A DNA stretch of 24,420 bases from a virus, in IMG/VR virus record IMGVR_UViG_3300044940_000075, positions 1 to 24,420 of that record; one strand, written 5' to 3'. Below are positions 7,274 through 13,019 of this stretch, one piece after another. Numbering within the stretch: position 1 is the stretch's first letter; the number at the start of each line of letters is the position of its first letter. The notes under the pieces are model-generated. The model saw nothing but the letters and a program-made list of their open reading frames with translations. It ran no database searches and had not been told where the DNA came from. A program made the position numbers and the translations under genes.

Positions 7274-7721
7274 TCTCTACTACACGGCTATCGTCATAGA
7301 GCTCAGGCGTATTCTCACCGTACAGGTACGCGATAGCGTTCTCATACAGCGTCGCTTGCGACTGACGCAGCATGTAGACGTGTGATTCGGCTAACGCTTC
7401 AGCATACGAGTTATCGCACAGATACACCGTTGCTCTGTCGTATACGTCAGCAGTCGAACGATCGAACAGTAATGCTGCGGACTGATCCATCAGGACAACA
7501 TGCGCCTGATCCCGTAGCAGAGCAAACGCTGTGCCATACAGCACTGCATGAGCATCGCCGCATAGAGTAACATGCCCCCTATCAGCTACATCAACGACAG
7601 CGTTCTGGTAACTATGTCGGATAACTATTCCCCGCGCTTCAATCACGATTCGCGCCTCCTCGTCTAACGTATCAGGCAGCGCATCAAGCTGTTCCTGCGT
7701 CAGTATTCTGATCCGTTGCAT
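7227..7721 (-). CDS. Octapeptide-repeat (beta-solenoid-like) protein, paralogue B
   Basis: 164 residues from ATG 7721, chosen because GAGGAGG lies just upstream; the upstream Met at 7739 lacks one. A short N-terminal head (RIRILTQEQLDALPD) is shared with the gene before it. From about residue 50 the protein is built of 8-residue units with small/hydrophobic residues at alternating positions and Asp/Gly at the unit ends (DAHAVLYG, DQAHVVLM, DQSAALLF, DRSTADVY, DRATVYLC). This periodicity predicts a right-handed beta-solenoid. Tandem copy of the neighbour with the same length of 164. Biochemical role unknown. Confidence 0.75.
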   Translation of the reverse strand: MQRIRILTQEQLDALPDTLDEEARIVIEARGIVIRHSYQNAVVDVADRGHVTLCGDAHAVLYGTAFALLRDQAHVVLMDQSAALLFDRSTADVYDRATVYLCDNSYAEALAESHVYMLRQSQATLYENAIAYLYGENTPELYDDSRVVENEQSLAQNQCCDTLS

Positions 7722-7735
7722 ATTTAACCTCCTCA

Positions 7736-8230
7736 TCAATTTATCACGTTATCAGATTGAGCTTGCAACATCTCTGTCTCGCTGTATACGCGTCTGCTGT
7801 TGTCATACAGGTCCGGATCATGTCTGCCCGTAGCGTACACTATAGCATTGCCGTACAGCCCAGCATGCGCATCCATGAACATATACACACGTGCATGATC
7901 GAACGCGTCTGCATATGCCCGATCGTTGAGATATACGATCGCTCTGTCATAGACGTCTGCGCTCGCTCGATCGTACAATAACGCTGCAGACTGATCGCGC
8001 AGAACAACGTGAGACATATCGCGTGCCACAGCGAAGGATCTACCATAAAGCACAGCGTGAGCATCGCCGTAGAGAGTAACGCAATATCGCCCTCTAACCT
8101 CCACGACAGCGTTATAATAATCCTGTCGAATAACGATGCCCGACCTCTCGATCAGTATTTGCGCCCCATCGCGAAATCCGTCTGGCAACGCGTCAAGCTG
8201 TTCCTGTGTCACTATCCGGATCATCTGCAT
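7736..8230 (-). CDS. Octapeptide-repeat (beta-solenoid-like) protein, paralogue A
   Basis: 164 residues from ATG 8230, with AGGAGGTTAACA directly before it; the frame continues upstream to 8302 over the previous gene and is not needed. Ten or so octads run from about residue 57 to 136: DAHAVLYG, RSFAVARD, MSHVVLRD, QSAALLYD, RASADVYD, RAIVYLND, RAYADAFD and so on. The head MQMIRIVTQEQLDALPD is nearly identical to paralogue B. Octapeptide proteins of this type occur in other phages, but no function is established to my knowledge. The acidic ladder suggests a DNA-mimic surface as one possibility, purely inferred. Confidence 0.75.
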   Translation of the reverse strand: MQMIRIVTQEQLDALPDGFRDGAQILIERSGIVIRQDYYNAVVEVRGRYCVTLYGDAHAVLYGRSFAVARDMSHVVLRDQSAALLYDRASADVYDRAIVYLNDRAYADAFDHARVYMFMDAHAGLYGNAIVYATGRHDPDLYDNSRRVYSETEMLQAQSDNVIN

Positions 8231-8456
8231 TGTTAACCTCCTCTTGAGTTGGCCACCCGGCAAACATAGTCCTCGCCATCGCAGCATGCGCTCGCGCAGC
8301 ATTGCTATTGAGGACGCTCTCGATTATATCAACGTCGATACGTCTGCGATACCAGTGCGACCAGCGAACCAGCATGTCCTGCAGATCATCTGATAGCAGC
8401 TTCCATCGCTGATACGCGGCATCGTCAGCAAACATCCTGTTATCGATCACGCGCAT
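8193..8456 (-). CDS. Small helical protein of unknown function
   Basis: 87 residues starting at 8456, overlapping the end of the winged-helix initiator-like gene by ten bases; AAGGA in that gene's tail is the ribosome binding site. Its own end runs past the start of paralogue A by 38 bases. The sequence is mainly helical and aromatic/basic (AYQRWKLLSDDLQDMLVRWSHWYRRRIDVD) with a polar acidic tail (DDPDSDTGTA). No domain recognised. Because it is translationally coupled to the initiator-like gene, a replication accessory role is reasonable but unproven. Confidence 0.6.
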   Translation of the reverse strand: MRVIDNRMFADDAAYQRWKLLSDDLQDMLVRWSHWYRRRIDVDIIESVLNSNAARAHAAMARTMFAGWPTQEEVNNADDPDSDTGTA

Positions 8457-8746
8457 GACCAGTCCTTGAGCCAGTTCAACAACGCGGCTCGCTCTTCCTC
8501 AGTCACAGTCCTGTTACGTTCAGCGGCTCTTCGCGCTTCCAGCTCTTCATGATACCGCCTGAGTTCCTCAAGCGGGTTGAGGTTAACCGAGCGAGTCTGC
8601 TCTGTCTGATCTGCAACGGCTGGCTGTTTCGCTGTGTCAGTCTGTTCTGCAACGACGTGACGCTCTGTCTCATGCTGGACCTGAGCAACCGGTCGTTCTG
8701 GCTCTGTCTGCATCGCGGTCATTGGCGGTCTCTGTTCGTTTTCCAT
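8447..8746 (-). CDS. Possible internally started C-terminal product of the initiator-like gene
   Basis: In frame within the initiator-like gene, an ATG at 8746 is preceded by a run of eight A and GGAG with eight bases of spacing, a textbook start site. It would give a 99-residue product starting MENEQRPPMTAM, containing the Gln/Glu-rich linker and C-terminal helices without the DNA-binding domain. The signal is visible; use is not shown. The A-rich run is also required to encode KQKKG, so it could be accidental. Confidence 0.3.
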   Translation of the reverse strand: MENEQRPPMTAMQTEPERPVAQVQHETERHVVAEQTDTAKQPAVADQTEQTRSVNLNPLEELRRYHEELEARRAAERNRTVTEEERAALLNWLKDWSCA

Positions 8747-9217
8747 CTGTACATCTCCTTTTTTTTGCTTTTGCGGCTCTGTAATCATATGACTATCATT
8801 GTTATATATGTATATCTGTGTGTCATTCTGTCGGGGTAAGCCAGTCATTCTGTCGGGGTTACCCCGACAATCTGACGTCTCATTCGGCATTTTGACGGGG
8901 TCGGCAATCTGTCGGGGTCGGCAATCTGTCGGGGTAGCCTGCACAGAGAAACCAGCGGCGCGCAGGACCATTGCGCCTCGCTCTGTCACGTAGATATTGC
9001 GCACAGGCCCGCGCAGCTCAATCCGTATCATGTCATTGTCTGCGAGCACGCGCAGATAACGCTGTATCGTGCGCTCGCTGCGACAGTACATGCTCGACAT
9101 GACTGAAGTGCGCAGATAGTAGTTAGTCGCGTAACAGTAACCCGCGTTCCGTGCGAGCTGCTCGATGTCTGACAGCAATCGCAGATGCTGCCCTGTGAGC
9201 CTGCGCTCTGTGCTCAT
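8447..9217 (-). CDS. Winged-helix replication initiator-like protein (lambda O-like layout)
   Basis: 256 residues from Met at 9217, which overlaps the stop of the small membrane ORF as ATGA with AGGTGG upstream; the frame extends to 9253 but without a ribosome binding site. Residues 8-85 form a helix-turn-helix/winged-helix region (GYCYATNYYLRTSVM, then RSERTIQRYLRVLADNDMIRI and a wing ending NIYVTERG). The middle is low-complexity because the DNA there holds iterons and an AT-rich tract; the C-terminus is helical and charged (PLEELRRYHEELEARRAAERN). Lambda O has the same plan: DNA-binding N-terminus, origin inside the gene, C-terminal partner-binding part. Function as initiator is inferred from this architecture. 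A transcriptional regulator is the alternative. Confidence 0.6.
   Translation of the reverse strand: MSTERRLTGQHLRLLSDIEQLARNAGYCYATNYYLRTSVMSSMYCRSERTIQRYLRVLADNDMIRIELRGPVRNIYVTERGAMVLRAAGFSVQATPTDCRPRQIADPVKMPNETSDCRGNPDRMTGLPRQNDTQIYIYNNDSHMITEPQKQKKGDVQMENEQRPPMTAMQTEPERPVAQVQHETERHVVAEQTDTAKQPAVADQTEQTRSVNLNPLEELRRYHEELEARRAAERNRTVTEEERAALLNWLKDWSCA
8756..8825. other. AT-rich candidate DNA unwinding element
   Basis: An AT-rich stretch inside the initiator-like gene, containing T8 at 8759-8766 and alternating TATATATGTATAT at about 8801-8815, directly beside the iterons at 8829-8935. AT-rich DNA next to initiator-binding repeats is the usual form of a melting site. Confidence 0.5.
8829..8935. 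repeat. Iteron cluster (TGTCGGGGT), candidate replication origin
   Basis: The nonamer TGTCGGGGT occurs directly at 8829-8837, 8851-8859, 8910-8918 and 8927-8935, inverted at 8861-8869 and with one change (TGACGGGGT) at 8893-8901. Copies two and three form a perfect 19-bp palindrome, TGTCGGGGTTACCCCGACA (8851-8869). The last two are parts of a 17-bp tandem unit CGGCAATCTGTCGGGGT (8902-8918, 8919-8935). Such spacing of short repeats is not needed by coding and is typical of initiator binding sites. Confidence 0.7.
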
Positions 9218-9333
9218 ATCAGCCACCTTGCTATAAGATACACTGCTGTCCATGCAACGATGGACAGCAGGACGCCCTCAACCGCTGGCACAAACCAGCG
9301 CATATGATCATTGCGCGAATCATGCTCGCGCAT
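9214..9333 (-). CDS. Tiny single-pass membrane protein
   Basis: A 39-residue ORF between the DnaA-like gene and the initiator-like gene. Its ATG (9333-9331) follows the upstream stop by one base (TAATATG) and its TGA overlaps the next ATG as ATGA, so it fills the gap exactly and would be translationally coupled on both sides. The sequence has a polar head (MREHDSRNDHMRW) and one hydrophobic segment of about 20 residues (FVPAVEGVLLSIVAWTAVYL), ending in ARWLI. No function can be assigned. Confidence 0.6.
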   Translation of the reverse strand: MREHDSRNDHMRWFVPAVEGVLLSIVAWTAVYLIARWLI

Positions 9334-9334
9334 A

Positions 9335-9646
9335 TTATGCTCGTGTTCTGTCACTCTGTTCCTCCGTTAGTCTCTTGATCACCTGTTTAACCAGATAGGG
9401 CCAGCGATCGTCGCTGCGCGCATAGCGCAGATAACGCTGATACTGATATGCTGCAGCAGAGTGATCTGACCAGCCCATTTTGTCTGCGATAGCGCGATAC
9501 GTCATCATGTAATGCTCTCGCATAACAGCAATCGCGAGACGACGCACAGTCACTGCCTCCTGCACGCGCAGCGATGCGCAGGACTCATAATCAACGCCCA
9601 GCTCGTCTGCGCAGTGCTGCAATAGTCGGTTAACGTTGATGCGCAT
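9335..9646 (-). CDS. DnaA C-terminal-domain-like DNA-binding protein
   Basis: 103 residues from ATG 9646 with AAGGAG eight bases upstream. Residues about 25-80 resemble the DnaA domain IV DNA-binding fold: VRRLAIAVMREHYMMTYRAIADKMGWSDHSAAAYQYQRYL, where the MGWSDHSAA segment corresponds to the DnaA signature G-x-RDHST. No ATPase domain is present, so it cannot act as a full DnaA; it may bind DnaA-box-like sites at the phage origin or act as a regulator. It lies two genes upstream of the iteron-bearing gene, which supports a replication role. Similarity is by pattern only. Confidence 0.6.
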   Translation of the reverse strand: MRINVNRLLQHCADELGVDYESCASLRVQEAVTVRRLAIAVMREHYMMTYRAIADKMGWSDHSAAAYQYQRYLRYARSDDRWPYLVKQVIKRLTEEQSDRTRA

Positions 9647-9664
9647 GGTTTTCTCCTTATAATA

Positions 9665-9904
9665 TCACGACTGAGCTTGAGGCTCGCGTGGCTCGTGCCG
9701 CGTGCTGCGCTGCGGCGGATCGAGATAGCCTGCAGCTTCGAGACTGCGGCGCAATAATGACGCGACGACAGCTCGCAGCGTCGGACTCGCCAGTCTCAAT
9801 TCGCAACGCGCATACTCGAGCACAGCATCGACCACGTCGTCATCAATGACGACCATTGCGCCATTGATTGAGCGTTTGCCGGTTCGCTTAATAGGTTTCG
9901 GCAT
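9665..9904 (-). CDS. Small basic protein, first gene of the leftward early operon
   Basis: 79 residues starting at 9904 with TAAGGAGG upstream. It begins with a Lys/Arg-rich segment (MPKPIKRTGKRS), then a short strand and helix (MVVIDDDVVDAVLEYARCEL), a second helix (SPTLRAVVASLLRRSLEAAGY) and an Arg/Pro/Glu tail. Size and basic head would suit a small DNA-binding regulator of ribbon-helix-helix type, but the match is not clear enough to assert. Being first in the operon and divergent from the rightward recombination genes, it may be an early regulator. Confidence 0.6.
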   Translation of the reverse strand: MPKPIKRTGKRSINGAMVVIDDDVVDAVLEYARCELRLASPTLRAVVASLLRRSLEAAGYLDPPQRSTRHEPREPQAQS

Positions 9905-10058
9905 AGTATCCTCCTTAGTAGTAAGTGATTATAGACATGTAACATACAATCAGGCATCCGTCAAGCCTCATTTTTTTTCTCATAATTCCGGCTGTAGGAA
10001 TAATTTTTGATTGACTGATAAATGTTTATGCTGTATGCTGAGCGACGAGGAGGTGCAC
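9905..10058. promoter_or_regulatory. Divergent intergenic control region
   Basis: Separates the leftward early operon from the rightward recombination operon and is clearly AT-rich (T8 at 9971-9978, A/T tracts to 10020). It holds the rightward promoter at 10011-10039. Leftward there is a perfect TATAAT (9933-9928), but the only good -35-like box, TTGACG (9964-9959), is 25 bases away, too far for a normal promoter. An inverted repeat ATTCC-N7-GGAAT (9985-10001) lies between the two sides. Confidence 0.5.
10011..10039 (+). promoter_or_regulatory. Rightward promoter for the recombination operon
   Basis: TTGACT (10011-10016), 17-base spacer, TATGCT (10034-10039). Expected transcription start is about 10046, just before the GAGGAGG ribosome binding site of the first gene, giving a very short leader. 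Confidence 0.6.
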
Positions 10059-10280
10059 ATGAAAGAACAAATTACTATTATAATCCCTGTCCGCAGAGGC
10101 AGTCCAGTCTGTGATACTGATCCAGATCGCGACGATCACTCGCAGCTCTGGGCGCATGTGAGACTGCTATGTGCTGCGCGTCTCGGTGACGTGATAGAGT
10201 GCATTGATATAGTGCACGATCAGATTGTCGAGTCTGTCAGCGCGAAACATTATATGTTCGGATACGAGATTAACAACTGA
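10059..10280 (+). CDS. Small hypothetical protein, first gene of the rightward operon
   Basis: 73 residues from ATG 10059, chosen because GAGGAGG lies six bases upstream; a longer frame starting at 10011 would begin inside the -35 box of the promoter. The sequence MKEQITIIIPVRRGSPVCD shows a short beta strand, followed by an acidic stretch and a helix (LWAHVRLLCAARLGDVIECIDIV). No known domain. It ends 11 bases before the ATPase gene, whose ribosome binding site overlaps its tail, so the two are co-transcribed. Confidence 0.75.
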   Translation: MKEQITIIIPVRRGSPVCDTDPDRDDHSQLWAHVRLLCAARLGDVIECIDIVHDQIVESVSAKHYMFGYEINN

Positions 10281-10291
10281 GGAGGTTAACG

Positions 10292-11257
10292 ATGTTTACA
10301 AGAGCAACAAAAAAGCAGGCGCGGCTTCGAGCTGCGCTCTATGGCCCGCCGGGCGCGGGTAAGACGTTTTCAGCTCTGTCTATCGCGACAGGGCTTGGCG
10401 AGAGGATCGCTGTGATCGACACAGAGCGATGCTCAGCGAGCAAATACGCAGGCCAGTATGTGTTTGATGTTTGCGATCTCGACGATCGCAGCGTTGACTC
10501 ATATATCAGAGCAATCACCGCTGCAGCTCAGGCTAAATATGATGTGCTGATCATCGACTCGCTCAGTCACGCATGGCAGGAGCTGCTGGTCGAAGTCGAG
10601 CGACTCGCAGCAGCTAAATTCCGTGGCAACACGTGGTCCGCGTGGTCAGAGGGCACGCCAAAACAGCGGCGGCTGGTCGATGCGATCCTGAGTTATCCGG
10701 GCCACGTCATAGCGACGATGAGAAGCAAGATCGAATATGTGGTCGGCGAACATAACGGCAAAACAGCTCCGCGTCGCGTAGGTCTTGCTCCTGAACAGGG
10801 CAAGGGGATCGAATATGAGTTTGATCTGTTAGTCGAGCTATCTCAGGAGCATATCGCGCACGTCGTGAAGGACCGATCAGGACTTGCGCAGGACAGATTG
10901 ATTGAGAAGCCGGGCCCGGAATTCGGACGCGAGCTTGCCGCATGGCTGAGCGACGGCCAGCCTGTCCAGCAGACACAACCAGCACAGCCCGCACAGCCGC
11001 AAAAGCAGCCAGCACAGCAGGCGGAAACGAAAACCGCTGCGGTTAACGCAGAGATTCAGTATCATCCCTCGCTGCATGATCCGGTCTGGGGTCTGATACC
11101 TGCCCTTCCTCGCGCGCATTCTGTCGATATGGTTAACCAGCTTCGCGAGTGGTGGCAGGGCAAAAAGGCTAAACTGCCGCAGCACGTATATGATTATGGT
11201 CTGAGAATGCTCGCGACGCGCGAAGAAGAACTGCTACCTGAGGAGGTTAAAAAATGA
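10292..11257 (+). CDS. Sak4-like RecA-fold ATPase (single-strand annealing)
   Basis: A 321-residue P-loop ATPase. Walker A is YGPPGAGKT (residues about 17-25); Walker B is DVLIIDSLSHAW near residue 88; AVIDTER after the first helix is a common feature of the group, and VIATMRSK is a sensor-like segment. Residues 215-250 are a Gln/Pro/Ala linker, followed by a small C-terminal helical domain. Phage nucleotide-binding proteins of this kind include Sak4, a RecA-core annealing protein that works with SSB. The operon (nuclease, SSB, resolvase) fits this well. The start at 10292 has GAGGAGG nine bases before it. Annotation as Sak4 itself is inferred from context; the ATPase fold is clear. Confidence 0.75.
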   Translation: MFTRATKKQARLRAALYGPPGAGKTFSALSIATGLGERIAVIDTERCSASKYAGQYVFDVCDLDDRSVDSYIRAITAAAQAKYDVLIIDSLSHAWQELLVEVERLAAAKFRGNTWSAWSEGTPKQRRLVDAILSYPGHVIATMRSKIEYVVGEHNGKTAPRRVGLAPEQGKGIEYEFDLLVELSQEHIAHVVKDRSGLAQDRLIEKPGPEFGRELAAWLSDGQPVQQTQPAQPAQPQKQPAQQAETKTAAVNAEIQYHPSLHDPVWGLIPALPRAHSVDMVNQLREWWQGKKAKLPQHVYDYGLRMLATREEELLPEEVKK

Positions 11258-12132
11258 GACTGACTAACACTCAAGGACTGCCTGACGCTATCGTGCAGGC
11301 GGTCCGGAATGAAAAATACAGCCGCGGCGATGCGGACTACAGCGCGACAGAGCTGATCGCACCTGCTCGCATTGTACAGCTACGCAGACGATATGCAGAT
11401 GAGATCGAGATCGACGTCTCTGAGCGTGTCTGGTCTGTGCTCGGCTCAGCAGTCCATGCGATACTCGACCGGGCGAACGTGTCTAACGCTCTGCAGGAAG
11501 AGCGCATATATGCTGAGCTACTCAATCGTAGAATCAGCGGGGCCAGTGACCTGTACGAGCATGACGGCACGATCACTGACTACAAGGTCACGTCAGTCTA
11601 TACGTCAATTTACTGCAGTCGTATCGATGACTGGACAGCACAGCTCAATATCTATGCGTACCTGTTCAGATCGATAGGGTTCGCGGTTAACCGACTCCAG
11701 ATCGTTGCAATCTATCGAGACTGGCGGGCTTCAGACGCAGAGCGCAATGCAGACTACCCGCGCTCCATGATCGAGCAGATCGACATAGAGCTCTGGCCTG
11801 AAGCTGTGCAGCGATCATATATCGAGCAACGTCTGCAGCAATTGATTGATGCTGAGTCACAGTCAGACGATGAGCTGCCAGAGTGCACGTCTGAGGAGAT
11901 GTGGCAGCGGCCTGCATCGTATGCAGTAATGAAGAAGGGCAATAAAACTGCGCGGCGTGTCCTGCAGACTCGCGAAGAGGCTGAGCAGTATATCAGCGAG
12001 CAGAGTAAGCCTGCTGATTATGAGATTGTGCATCGTCCCGGTCGGCGTATCAGATGCGAGAGCTACTGCGACGTATCTCGCTGGTGCAGTGTCTATCAGC
12101 GATATGCTCAGCAGAGCAATGGCGAGGAGTGA
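11254..12132 (+). CDS. PD-(D/E)XK exonuclease (Cas4/RecB-like)
   Basis: A 292-residue nuclease. The catalytic core is GASDLYEHDGTITDYKVTS near residues 95-113, with the Asp and D-Y-K of the PD-(D/E)XK motif, preceded by an AVHAILD helix carrying a motif-type His and followed by a Gln-containing helix (WTAQLNIYAYLF), as in RecB/Cas4 nucleases. The C-terminus has three closely spaced cysteines (RCESYCDVSRWC), reminiscent of, but not a complete, Cas4 iron-sulphur ligand set because no fourth N-terminal cysteine is evident. It overlaps the ATPase by ATGA with GAGGAGG upstream. It probably resects DNA ends to feed the Sak4-like protein. Confidence 0.75.
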   Translation: MRLTNTQGLPDAIVQAVRNEKYSRGDADYSATELIAPARIVQLRRRYADEIEIDVSERVWSVLGSAVHAILDRANVSNALQEERIYAELLNRRISGASDLYEHDGTITDYKVTSVYTSIYCSRIDDWTAQLNIYAYLFRSIGFAVNRLQIVAIYRDWRASDAERNADYPRSMIEQIDIELWPEAVQRSYIEQRLQQLIDAESQSDDELPECTSEEMWQRPASYAVMKKGNKTARRVLQTREEAEQYISEQSKPADYEIVHRPGRRIRCESYCDVSRWCSVYQRYAQQSNGEE

Positions 12133-12135
12133 TGT

Positions 12136-12522
12136 ATGACAGACATGAATCACGTGTTCATTGTGGGTCGGTTAACCGCCGACCCTGAACTAAAAACGAT
12201 ACAGAATAACGTGCAACTGTGTCGATTCTCAATCGCTGTGAATCGCAGTTACACGCGAGACGACGGACGCGAGGAACAGGAAGTCTCGTTTTTTCAGTGC
12301 ACCGCGTGGGCGCGGATCGGCGATGCGATATATCGCTATGCTGGCAAAGGCCAAAAGATCGCTATAGCCGGGCGATTGCGACAGAATCGCTGGCAGGATT
12401 CTAACGGCGTTAACCGCAGCGCAGTCGAGATTGTAGTCACGTCGTTCCAGCTATTCGGTCAGCCGGGATCGGCTAACTCTCAGAGCGATGCAATAGATGA
12501 TCCGGAGGATGTCCCGTTCTGA
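12136..12522 (+). CDS. ssb: Single-stranded DNA-binding protein
   Basis: 128 residues with the classic SSB OB-fold sequence: MNHVFIVGRLTADPELK, then FSIAVNRSYT, SFFQCTAWARIGDAIYRYAGKGQKIAIAGRLRQNRW and VEIVVTSFQLFG. It ends with the acidic tip DDPEDVPF, the conserved tail by which SSB recruits partner proteins, so a working hub for the phage nuclease, annealing protein and possibly host enzymes is expected. The linker is short, giving a compact protein compared with about 178 residues in E. coli. It sits three bases after the nuclease stop and overlaps the start of rusA. Confidence 0.95.
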   Translation: MTDMNHVFIVGRLTADPELKTIQNNVQLCRFSIAVNRSYTRDDGREEQEVSFFQCTAWARIGDAIYRYAGKGQKIAIAGRLRQNRWQDSNGVNRSAVEIVVTSFQLFGQPGSANSQSDAIDDPEDVPF

Positions 12523-12953
12523 GCACAAGATCAATCGAGATCAATCTACCCTACCCGCCGTCGGTGAATCACTACTGGAGGCGGGCAGGCAATCGAACCT
12601 ATATATCGCGTGAGGCTGTCAGATATATCAGCTCAGTGCATGACGCTGTCATGCAGTCTGGCACCCCTCACTCTCTCACAGACAGAGACATATCAGCAAT
12701 CATATATGTTTATCCGCCGGATAGACGTCGCCGGGACATTGATAACGTTCTTAAGGCGATCCTCGACGCATTGCAGCGCGCTGGTGTGTATAACGACGAC
12801 TCGCAGATCAGCACAGTGTACATTGAGCGATGCGAGCCTGTGTGCGGCGGAGCTGTGCGAGTGATCCTCTCAACGTTAGAGCGCGGGCAAAAAAATTGCC
12901 CGCATTGCGCGGGCGATGAGGTAAGACCGAGCGAGCCCGATAGTCGCTCGTGA
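12519..12953 (+). CDS. rusA: RusA Holliday junction resolvase, probable CTG start
   Basis: Resolves four-way DNA junctions left by recombination or replication before packaging. The family core is present: YPPDRRRRDIDNVLKAILDALQRAGVYNDDSQI, with the catalytic Asp residues of the RRDIDN and NDDSQ segments. The usual N-terminus IEINLPYPPSVNHYWR begins upstream of the first GTG (12564), so translation must start earlier. The only in-frame near-cognate start is CTG at 12519, with GGAGG at 12504-12508 and a CTGA overlap with the ssb stop; the frame is closed by TGA at 12498. The last 20 or so codons also carry the terminator of the opposing operon. Confidence 0.85.
   Translation: MSTRSIEINLPYPPSVNHYWRRAGNRTYISREAVRYISSVHDAVMQSGTPHSLTDRDISAIIYVYPPDRRRRDIDNVLKAILDALQRAGVYNDDSQISTVYIERCEPVCGGAVRVILSTLERGQKNCPHCAGDEVRPSEPDSRS
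12889..12914 (-). terminator. Intrinsic terminator of the leftward tail/lysis operon, inside rusA
   Basis: Read leftward: stem GCCCGC/GCGGGC (12914-12909 with 12903-12898), loop GCAAT, then AATTTTTTT. It lies about 100 bases beyond the end of the lysin gene. The same bases can form a second, mutually exclusive hairpin, GCGGGCAA-A5-TTGCCCGC (12883-12903), on the rusA message. Confidence 0.75.
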
Positions 12954-12968
12954 GGAGGTGCGATCAGG

Positions 12969-13019
12969 ATGAAGACGCATAGACAGATAAGCACAATCGA
13001 TGCAAACGTCAACCGTTAA
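12969..13019 (+). CDS. Possible 16-residue peptide after rusA
   Basis: An ATG at 12969 follows GAGGAGG (12952-12958) by ten bases and opens a 16-codon frame, MKTHRQISTIDANVNR, ending TAA one base short of the convergent lysin stop. A strong ribosome binding site with so short a frame could be a remnant of a lost gene. Low confidence as a functional product. Confidence 0.2.
   Translation: MKTHRQISTIDANVNR

Noticed and set aside
8829-8935. Short regularly repeated units taken as a CRISPR array.
   Set aside because: Repeats are 9-17 bp and irregularly spaced with no unique spacers of 30 bp or so; they fit iterons.
9928-9964. Leftward promoter TTGACG with TATAAT upstream of the early operon.
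   Set aside because: The spacing is 25 bases, too long for a normal sigma70 promoter; noted only as part of the control region.
9985-10001. Inverted repeat ATTCC-N7-GGAAT as an operator.
   Set aside because: Only five paired bases, in AT-rich DNA, and no repressor gene is seen in the window; too weak to call.
10011-10058. Upstream extension of the first rightward gene from 10011.
   Set aside because: It would start inside the -35 box and upstream of the promoter's transcription start; the ATG at 10059 with GAGGAGG is better.
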